A DNA stretch of 5,303 bases from Thermoplasmata archaeon. Lineage in GTDB: Archaea; Thermoplasmatota; Thermoplasmata; UBA184. The notes under the pieces were generated by a model, which worked only from the letters and a program-made list of their open reading frames with translations, had not been told where the DNA came from and searched no databases. This document shows, one piece after another, positions 1 through 4,720 of the stretch. Made by a program: the position numbers and the translations under genes. Location: assembly GCA_030039915.1 (NCBI GenBank), contig JASHUP010000207.1, positions 1-5,303 on the forward strand. Reading direction: 5' to 3'. How positions within the stretch are numbered: position 1 is the stretch's first letter; each line of letters begins with the position of its first letter.

Positions 1-78
1 ACGCGCGTCCCCCTGGACGAGCCGAACGGTCCCGAGAGGCGGCCGACGCACGGCGGGTCGAAGCCCGGGCGAGATTAA
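1..78 (+). CDS. Possible 3' end of an upstream gene, product unknown
   Basis: An open frame enters from the window edge and ends at a TAA at 76-78. It encodes 25 residues, polar and rich in Pro, Arg and Gly, ending GSKPGRD. Support is only statistical: 22 of 25 codons end in G or C, the same bias as the confident genes here and higher than in the other frames I checked by hand. The stop lies 24 bases before the next start and falls inside the TATA-like element of that gene. The residues match no family I recognise. The alternative is that bases 1-102 are purely intergenic, or hold the start of a divergent gene. Confidence 0.25.
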   Translation, partial: TRVPLDEPNGPERRPTHGGSKPGRD

Positions 79-80
79 TA
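71..80 (+). promoter_or_regulatory. TATA-like promoter element for the hps-rraA gene
   Basis: The motif ATTAATA at 74-80, preceded by purine-rich GCGAG that could serve as a BRE, is the only AT-rich stretch in this very GC-rich leader. Its centre is about 26 bases before the ATG at 103. Archaeal TATA boxes usually sit about 26-27 bases before the transcription start, so transcription would begin at or next to the start codon. No Shine-Dalgarno-like sequence precedes that ATG, which fits a leaderless mRNA. This is inference from spacing and composition. Confidence 0.5.
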
Positions 81-102
81 CGCCCTGCCCGCTCGCCGCG
101 CC

Positions 103-1407
103 ATGCGGCTCGACCGACCGGTCCTTCAGGTCGCGCTCGATTTCGAGAACCTCTCCCGCGCTCTGCTCGCGGCCCGAGAGGCCGTCCAGGGCGGGGCGGA
201 CTGGGTGGAGGCGGGGACCCCTCTCGTCAAAAGCGAGGGGCTTGACGCAGTCCGGGAGTTGAAGAAGGCGTTCCCCGACCGCCGAATCGTCGCCGACCTG
301 AAGGTGATGGACACCGGCGCCTTCGAGGTCGAGATCGCGGCGAAGGCGGGCGCGGACATCGTCACGGTTCTCGGGGTAGCGGACGACGACACCATCGCCG
401 AGGCGGTCCGAGGCGGAGAGCTCTACGGCGCGGAGGTGATGGTCGACCTTCTCGGGGTGACCGACCCCATCGCGCGCACCAAGCGCGTCGCCGAACTCGG
501 GGCGGCGGCCGTGTGCTGGCACGTGGGTATCGATATGCAGATGGCCGGCAAGACGCCGTTCGCGGTGCTCGGGGAGCTCGCGAAATCGACAACCCTGCCC
601 GTCGCGGTCGCGGGAGGCCTCACGAGCGAGAGCGTCGCCGAGGCGACCCGGGCGGGCGCGCAGATCCTCATTGTCGGTAGAGCGATCACGAAGAGCGCGA
701 ACATCGTCGAGGCGACGCAACGGATCCACGAGGCGATCGTCACCCAGAAGGAGGTGGCTAGCGAGCACTTCCAGCGGTACAGCGGTGGGGACCTCCGGAC
801 GGCCTTCCTCAGGGTCTCGAGTCCGAACGTGACGGACGCGATGATGCGTCAGGGAGCCATGCACGGGATCCTGGCGCGTCTCAAGGATCCAACCGTTCGA
901 ATGGTCGGGCCCGCGGTGACGGTTGTGACCCGGGACGGCGACTGGGCGAAACCGGTCGAAGCGATCGACCGGGCGGGGCCCGGCGACGTGATCGTTGTGG
1001 ACGCGGGAGGTGGCACGACTGCGATTTGGGGAGAACTCGCGAGCTGGTCGGCCCGAGGTCGCCAGCTTGCGGGCGTCGTCGTCGATGGGGCGATCCGCGA
1101 CGTCGACACGATCCTCGAGATGGGATTTCCGGCGTTCAGCCGGTCGGTGAGTTCGAACGCGGGCGAGCCGAAGGGGCACGGGGAGATCGGGGTCGAGGTC
1201 ACCGTCGGGGGCCAGCGCGTTCGTCCCGGAGATTGGATCGTAGGCGACCTGAGCGGAGTCGTCGTGGTGCCTCGGGAACGCGCGCAGGAAATCGCGAACC
1301 GGGCCCTGGATGTCCTTGAGCACGAAAACCGCGTCCGAGAAGAGATCCAACGGGGGTCGACGCTAAGTGCCGTGCAGAAGCTGGAGCGCTGGGAGCGAGT
1401 CGGTTGA
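103..1407 (+). CDS. hps: Bifunctional 3-hexulose-6-phosphate synthase / RraA-like domain fusion protein
   Basis: This 434-residue protein has two domains. Residues 1-215 are a hexulose-6-phosphate synthase of the OMP decarboxylase superfamily: ALDF at 11-14, EAGTP at 36-40, the catalytic D-x-K-x-x-D as D65, K67, D70, the family-typical HVGIDMQ at 140-146, and phosphate-binding GG at 171-172 and VGRAI at 191-195. The reaction joins formaldehyde to ribulose-5-phosphate; run in reverse it supplies pentose phosphate in archaea lacking the oxidative pentose pathway. Residues 225-425 are RraA-like: SPNVTDAM at 240-247, VGPAVTV at 268-274, GPGDVIVVDAGG at 292-303, and an acidic-x20-Arg-Asp site as E311, R332, D333. 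Proteins of this fold include RNase E regulators and class II aldolases or oxaloacetate decarboxylases, so the function of this half is open. The 6-phospho-3-hexuloisomerase partner is not in the window. The ATG at 103 is chosen because homology begins at once and the TATA spacing fits. The domain order is a known archaeal fusion. The soluble protein should be cytoplasmic. Confidence 0.93.
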   Translation: MRLDRPVLQVALDFENLSRALLAAREAVQGGADWVEAGTPLVKSEGLDAVRELKKAFPDRRIVADLKVMDTGAFEVEIAAKAGADIVTVLGVADDDTIAEAVRGGELYGAEVMVDLLGVTDPIARTKRVAELGAAAVCWHVGIDMQMAGKTPFAVLGELAKSTTLPVAVAGGLTSESVAEATRAGAQILIVGRAITKSANIVEATQRIHEAIVTQKEVASEHFQRYSGGDLRTAFLRVSSPNVTDAMMRQGAMHGILARLKDPTVRMVGPAVTVVTRDGDWAKPVEAIDRAGPGDVIVVDAGGGTTAIWGELASWSARGRQLAGVVVDGAIRDVDTILEMGFPAFSRSVSSNAGEPKGHGEIGVEVTVGGQRVRPGDWIVGDLSGVVVVPRERAQEIANRALDVLEHENRVREEIQRGSTLSAVQKLERWERVG

Positions 1408-1439
1408 GTGTCTCTTCGATACCCCGGCACAGTTTCCGG

Positions 1440-2237
1440 CTACGGCTCGGTGAGCGCCTTCAGCACTCGGGAGCGCACCCAGAGAGTCCGGTTTAGCCCC
1501 TCCAGCCTATCCTGCTGGTGTCGATTGGGTCCCGCCCAGTAGATCGTCCAGGGGAACGGATACTCGACCTCCCAGAGGACCAGACCCTCCGGCTCGGCTA
1601 GCGGAAGCGTCAGCCGCTCTTGGCCGCGAACGGCCGCCTGAAGCCGGGCCAACGTAACACGGCCGGCGTCGTGCTCGCGGAGGGCAGCGATGATCTTCCG
1701 TACCATGCCCCACACGAACGAGGGAGCGCGAACCTCCACGACGATCCCTTCATCGACTGACTGTATGGTCACCGACTCGACCGTCCGGACGGCCGGCTGA
1801 GCGATGGGAAGCCCGCGCCCGAAGGAGCGGACATCGACTGGCCCCGAGAAGATTCGGGCGGCCCGTTCCCAACGTTCGACGTGGTGCCCCGCACCGGGTT
1901 CGAAATACCGGTAGGTCCGGCGCACCGCCCGACGCACGCGGAACTCCTCCGGCACGGGCGCAGCGGCCGAACAGGTCACTTCGGTGGAGAGTCCGTTCAG
2001 CGAGCGGAGGAGAGCGTTCCCCGGAACGTCGGTCGTGAGCGCGAGGGCGTTCGCTCGCGCGCTCACTCCGCGGTCGGTCCGACTGGCGACTTCGAGTCGG
2101 GCGGCTTCCGCCGAGGGCGCGATTCCCATCCGAACAAGGCGGCGAAGGATCTCTCCCTCCACCGTCCTGAGGCCCGGCTGCCGGGCCCAGCCCGCAAAGG
2201 CACCACCGTCGTACCCAAATCGGACTAACCACCGCAT
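1440..2237 (-). CDS. truA: tRNA pseudouridine synthase TruA (positions 38-40)
   Basis: This 265-residue enzyme converts uridine to pseudouridine in the anticodon arm of tRNAs, positions 38-40 in characterised TruA proteins. The N-terminus MRWLVRFGYDGG with GW at 16-17 and TVEGEI at 25-30 is the usual TruA opening. The catalytic loop is SRTDRGVSA at 52-60 with catalytic Asp55; Ser59 replaces the His of the bacterial RTDxGVHA motif, which I recall as common in archaea. RRTYRY at 106-111, SFVWGMVRK at 173-181 and the PLAEPEGLVLWEVEYP segment at 212-227 complete the fold. A tail of about 38 basic residues follows (228-265). I chose the ATG at 2237 because homology starts there and GGAG lies 8 bases upstream; an in-frame TTG at 2309 would add 24 residues unlike the family. 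The gene converges on hps-rraA and is divergent from pstS. Confidence 0.95.
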   Translation of the reverse strand: MRWLVRFGYDGGAFAGWARQPGLRTVEGEILRRLVRMGIAPSAEAARLEVASRTDRGVSARANALALTTDVPGNALLRSLNGLSTEVTCSAAAPVPEEFRVRRAVRRTYRYFEPGAGHHVERWERAARIFSGPVDVRSFGRGLPIAQPAVRTVESVTIQSVDEGIVVEVRAPSFVWGMVRKIIAALREHDAGRVTLARLQAAVRGQERLTLPLAEPEGLVLWEVEYPFPWTIYWAGPNRHQQDRLEGLNRTLWVRSRVLKALTEP

Positions 2238-2245
2238 CGAAGGCG

Positions 2246-2249
2246 CTCC
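2246..2249 (-). promoter_or_regulatory. Ribosome-binding site of truA
   Basis: On the minus strand GGAG is followed by 8 bases and then the ATG at 2237. This ordinary Shine-Dalgarno spacing decides the start in favour of this ATG over the upstream TTG, and implies a leadered transcript starting in the AT-rich part of the spacer. Confidence 0.6.
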
Positions 2250-2309
2250 GGATCGAGCGGAAATCGACCTCGCGGGCGGCGAAGAAAGTTGCTTGACAAC
2301 CCCTAACAA

Positions 2310-2331
2310 ATAGACTCCTATTGTCGTCTAT
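2310..2331. repeat. Inverted repeat ATAGAC-N10-GTCTAT overlapping the TATA box
   Basis: The half-sites ATAGAC (2310-2315) and GTCTAT (2326-2331) are perfect complements 10 bases apart, with centres 16 bases apart. The right half overlaps the first three bases of the TATA box at 2329, a position where a bound dimer would block TBP. The size is small enough that chance could produce it in a spacer this long, so the operator role is only a suggestion. Confidence 0.35.
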
Positions 2332-2336
2332 ATATT
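2329..2336. promoter_or_regulatory. TATA box, probably for pstS, possibly bidirectional
   Basis: TATATATT is the best TATA match in the spacer. Read on the + strand it predicts a transcript start near 2358-2360 and a pstS leader of about 115 bases. Its core TATATA is palindromic, so on the minus strand it could also serve truA, with a start near 2307 and a leader of about 70 bases. TATAAG at 2351-2356 is an alternative + strand box. The choice cannot be made from sequence alone. Confidence 0.5.
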
Positions 2337-2385
2337 CTACGGCAGATTAGTATAAGACCCGAGTAAAGTTCGTTCCAGCGATGCC

Positions 2386-2430
2386 CACCGGGACGGCCGC
2401 GGGACAATCGCCCTGCTCGAGTTCCCGGTG
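2386..2430 (+). repeat. 8-bp inverted repeat / potential hairpin in the pstS leader
   Basis: CACCGGGA (2386-2393) and TCCCGGTG (2423-2430) are perfect complements separated by 29 bases. Inside that loop, GCGGG (2399-2403) can pair with CCCTGC (2411-2416) if T2414 is bulged out, giving a second, nested stem. If pstS is transcribed from the TATA region upstream, this structure lies in its 5' leader and ends 44 bases before the start codon. It has no following T-run and does not match a riboswitch I recognise. Confidence 0.4.
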
Positions 2431-2465
2431 AGCCGGACATCAAGGACCGTAAAAATAGGAACGGC

Positions 2466-2470
2466 AGGAG
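2466..2470 (+). promoter_or_regulatory. Ribosome-binding site of pstS
   Basis: AGGAG lies 4 bases before the ATG at 2475. The match to the archaeal anti-Shine-Dalgarno sequence is good and the spacing is at the short end. It supports this ATG over the in-frame ATG at residue 8 and indicates a leadered mRNA, unlike the apparently leaderless hps-rraA gene. Confidence 0.6.
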
Positions 2471-2474
2471 AACA

Positions 2475-3689
2475 ATGAGTAGCAACCAAGCAGGAATGAA
2501 CACACCAGCAGCGAGTCAGCCGGAGCCAGTCATCCAGCGGAAGAAGGGTGGTCGCGGAGCGCTCATCGCGGTCATCGCGGTGGTCATCGTGATCATCTTG
2601 ATCGTCGTCGTCGGATACTCGGCGGGATGGTTCAAGACGGGTACCACCTCCTCGAGCTCGGGGACGTGCAAGCTTCCGAGCGTGACCTCGATTACGGGAG
2701 AGGGTTCCACGCTCGTGGCACCGCTCATGGACTACTGGGCCTCCGTCTACAATGGAGGAACTCAGGTAACGTATGACGCCGCCGGCAGTTCGGCCGGCAT
2801 CACTGCGATCACGGCGAAGACCGTCGACTTCGGTGCCAGCGATGCCCCGCTCGACCCCGCGCAGCGCGCGGCGGCGCCGGGACTCCTGACGGTTCCCGAA
2901 GCCGCGGGAGGCGTCGTCCCGATCTACAACCTCGGCGGCATCTCGTTGGACTTCAACGGCAGCGTGCTGGCCCAGATCTTCGACGGGACAATCACGAACT
3001 GGAACAGTTCCGCGCTTCACACGCTCAATCCGAGTGCCAAACTTCCCAACGCCACCATCACCCCGGTCCACCGGACGGGCGGTAGCGGCACCACGTTCGC
3101 CTTCACGAGCTTCCTGACGGATGAGAACGCCGTCTGGGCCCACACGTGGGGAAAGGGCACCGCCTGGCCGACCAACATCTCGGTCGGCGTCGGAGCCTCG
3201 GGGAACGGCGGGGAAGCGACCACGGTCAGCACCACACCGGACTCGATCGGATACGTCGACCTAAACTACGCGCTCAATGCGGGCGCGGCGGTCGGGATTG
3301 GCAGCGTGCAGAACCCCTCGGGGAACTTCATCAAAGCCAACATCACGAACACCGAGTCGGCCCTCGTGGACTCGAACCCGGTTCTCCCCGCTGGCAGCGG
3401 TGACTGGTATAACGTGTCGGTGCTCAACGCACCCGGAGCACACGACTACCCGATCACGACCATGACCTACATGCTGGTCTACCAGAACCTCGCAGCGTAC
3501 AGCAGCTACTCGCTGGTGAACGCCGAGAACCTGGTCGACTTCCTGCACTGGGCCGTGACCGTGGGCCAGAACGACTCCGCGCCGCTCTACTACGCACCTC
3601 TCACCCAGAGCATCATCGCCCATGACTATGCGACGCTGGCGACGATGACCTTCGGGACGCAAGCCATCCCAGTGTGCGTACCGACCTAG
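2475..3689 (+). CDS. pstS: Phosphate ABC transporter substrate-binding protein PstS, membrane-anchored
   Basis: This 404-residue protein binds inorganic phosphate outside the membrane and hands it to PstC/PstA. A polar tail (1-28, with RKKGGR at 22-27) is followed by one hydrophobic helix (29-48) and a Thr/Ser-rich linker (55-64). There is no lipobox and no clear cleavage site, so I infer an N-in membrane anchor. The binding domain follows closely the E. coli order: GEGSTLVAPL at 75-84, AGSSAG at 103-108, VDFGASDAPL at 117-126, VHRTGGSGTTF at 198-208, and SIGYVDLNYA at 257-266. Inferred phosphate contacts are T79, S105, D123, R200, S204, G205 and T206. Two departures from E. coli are L80 where Phe11 is found and G202 where Asp137 is found. 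Seven N-x-S/T sequons lie in the external part, and the only two cysteines are C65 and C401. The gene leads the pst operon; 35 bases separate it from pstC. Regulation by phosphate is likely from family knowledge. Confidence 0.95.
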   Translation: MSSNQAGMNTPAASQPEPVIQRKKGGRGALIAVIAVVIVIILIVVVGYSAGWFKTGTTSSSSGTCKLPSVTSITGEGSTLVAPLMDYWASVYNGGTQVTYDAAGSSAGITAITAKTVDFGASDAPLDPAQRAAAPGLLTVPEAAGGVVPIYNLGGISLDFNGSVLAQIFDGTITNWNSSALHTLNPSAKLPNATITPVHRTGGSGTTFAFTSFLTDENAVWAHTWGKGTAWPTNISVGVGASGNGGEATTVSTTPDSIGYVDLNYALNAGAAVGIGSVQNPSGNFIKANITNTESALVDSNPVLPAGSGDWYNVSVLNAPGAHDYPITTMTYMLVYQNLAAYSSYSLVNAENLVDFLHWAVTVGQNDSAPLYYAPLTQSIIAHDYATLATMTFGTQAIPVCVPT

Positions 3690-3700
3690 TCGGGCGGCCG

Positions 3701-3735
3701 GGCGGGTCCGTCGAGGAAGTCCGAATGGACCCGCC
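3701..3735 (+). promoter_or_regulatory. Hairpin enclosing the pstC ribosome-binding site and start
   Basis: GGCGGGTCC (3701-3709) is the exact reverse complement of GGACCCGCC (3727-3735). The mRNA can form a 9-bp stem with eight G-C pairs and a 17-base loop. The loop holds the Shine-Dalgarno GAGG (3713-3716) and the first two bases of the ATG at 3725; the G of that ATG is the first base of the 3' arm. The structure begins 12 bases after the pstS stop. It could limit pstC translation relative to pstS, or protect the 3' end of a pstS-only transcript. The pairing is seen directly; the role is inferred. Confidence 0.55.
3713..3716 (+). promoter_or_regulatory. Ribosome-binding site of pstC
   Basis: GAGG, extending to GAGGAAG, ends 8 bases before the ATG at 3725. 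It selects this ATG over the in-frame GTG at 3674, which would overlap pstS and add 17 residues of no PstC character. Confidence 0.65.
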
Positions 3736-4720
3736 AACCCCTTCCTCCGATTCTTCTCCGCCCGCTCCCCTTCCCCAAGTTCGGCCTCGGCGATCCGACC
3801 ATCACAAGTGGGGAGACCGTGTCTTCTTCGGCTTGGTCCTCGCGGTCGGCGTCAGTATCATCGCGCTCGCGGCAGCGATCGTCGTAATTCTCGTCTACAG
3901 CGCCCGGCAGTCGTTCCAGGTCTTCGGCTGGTCGTTCCTGTGGGGAACGGTCTGGAGCCCGAACACCAACGTCTTCGGCGTCGTTCCGTTCGTCGCCGGG
4001 ACGTTGATCACGAGCGCGATCGGGCTCGTGATCGCGGTCCCGCTCGCCCTCGGTGCCGCCATCTTTCTCACGACGCACTCGCCCCGGTGGCTTCGGGGCC
4101 CGGCCGGAACTGCGATCGAGCTGCTGGCCGCCGTCCCGTCCGTCATCTATGGGTTCTGGGGCCTTTACATTCTTCACCCCTACATGGCGTCGACCGTTGA
4201 ACCGGGTCTCAAGAAGTACCTCGGGTTCACCGGGCTGTTCGACGGAACTCCGATCGGACTCGACGTTCTCACGGCCGGGATCATTCTCGCGGTGATGATC
4301 GTCCCGACGATCTGTGCCGTGAGCCGCGACACGCTCCTGGCAGTCCCTCAGGCGCAGAAGGAGGCCGCCCTAAGCCTCGGAGCCACGGACTGGGAAACAA
4401 CTCGAATCGCGAGCATCCCGTACGCTCGCTCCGGCATCATCGGCGGAATTATCCTGGGTCTGGGTCGCGCGATGGGCGAAACCATGGCCGTCACGATGGT
4501 GATCGGGAACACGGACAAGATCCCGACCTCCCTCTTCTCGCAAGGACAGACCATCGCGAGCCTCATCGCGAACGAACTCCTCAGTAACACCGGCCCGCTC
4601 CAGGTCTCGGCCATCCTGGAGGCGGGGCTCGTCCTCCTCATGATCTCCCTTCTCGTCAACGTCGCCGCCCGTCTTCTCGTCTGGCGGGTGGTCCGGGTCA
4701 GCGGGGGTGCCGTGGAGTGA
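3725..4720 (+). CDS. pstC: Phosphate ABC transporter permease PstC
   Basis: This 331-residue inner permease subunit pairs with PstA to form the phosphate channel. A Pro/Ser-rich cytoplasmic tail (1-34) precedes about six membrane helices, judged by eye at 35-57, 88-114, 129-150, 179-199, 236-260 and 296-320. ELLAAVPSVIYGFWGL at 132-147 is the highly conserved PstC segment in the third helix. The EAA loop that docks onto the PstB ATPase runs from about 208 to 232 (KEAALSLGA at 212-220) and is followed by GLGRAMGETMAVTMVIGN at 245-262, also typical of PstC. Length is close to that of the family. The gene follows pstS by 35 bases and its stop overlaps the start of pstA, so the three genes should be one operon. 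Its start codon lies at the edge of a stable predicted hairpin. Confidence 0.95.
   Translation: MDPPTPSSDSSPPAPLPQVRPRRSDHHKWGDRVFFGLVLAVGVSIIALAAAIVVILVYSARQSFQVFGWSFLWGTVWSPNTNVFGVVPFVAGTLITSAIGLVIAVPLALGAAIFLTTHSPRWLRGPAGTAIELLAAVPSVIYGFWGLYILHPYMASTVEPGLKKYLGFTGLFDGTPIGLDVLTAGIILAVMIVPTICAVSRDTLLAVPQAQKEAALSLGATDWETTRIASIPYARSGIIGGIILGLGRAMGETMAVTMVIGNTDKIPTSLFSQGQTIASLIANELLSNTGPLQVSAILEAGLVLLMISLLVNVAARLLVWRVVRVSGGAVE

Larger units (their letters stand above)
2238..2474. other. Divergent truA/pstS intergenic regulatory spacer
   Basis: This 237-base spacer has no convincing coding frame. Bases 2300-2370 form an AT-rich island that stands out in an otherwise GC-rich window and contains several TATA-like strings (2329-2336, 2351-2356). 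Bases 2386-2430 hold an 8-bp inverted repeat, and 2450-2457 is a second short AT run, TAAAAATA, too close to the pstS ATG for normal TATA spacing. Both divergent genes must be transcribed from here. Phosphate-responsive control of pstS would act in this region, but I recognise no known operator. Confidence 0.7.

Noticed and set aside
54..67. CGGG-N6-CCCG hairpin before the hps gene as a terminator
   Set aside because: It is a 4-bp stem in very GC-rich sequence with no T-tract, readily explained by composition.
849..1430. Minus-strand open frame of 193 codons opposite the RraA-like domain
   Set aside because: Its Ser/Thr/Arg/Pro-rich composition is that of an antisense shadow, and the + strand frame has clear conserved motifs throughout.
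1408..1439. CCGG-N8-CCGG as a terminator between the convergent genes
   Set aside because: The stem is only 4 bp and no T-run follows on either strand; archaeal terminators are mainly T-rich tracts, which are absent here.
2238..2309. TTG start adding 24 residues to TruA
   Set aside because: The usual TruA N-terminus begins at the ATG at 2237, which has its own GGAG 8 bases upstream; the extra stretch lies in the presumed promoter region.
2337..3143. Long minus-strand open frame (268 codons) opposite pstS
   Set aside because: It is rich in Arg, Gly and Asp, shows no recognisable domain, and lies opposite an unmistakable PstS. Stop-free antisense frames are expected at this GC content.
3692..3706. 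G-rich tracts after pstS as a G-quadruplex
   Set aside because: Only three runs of three G and one of two are present, and the last run is already part of a stronger hairpin arm.
3674..3724. Upstream GTG start for pstC
   Set aside because: It would overlap the end of pstS and add residues unlike PstC, whereas the ATG at 3725 has GAGG at good spacing.
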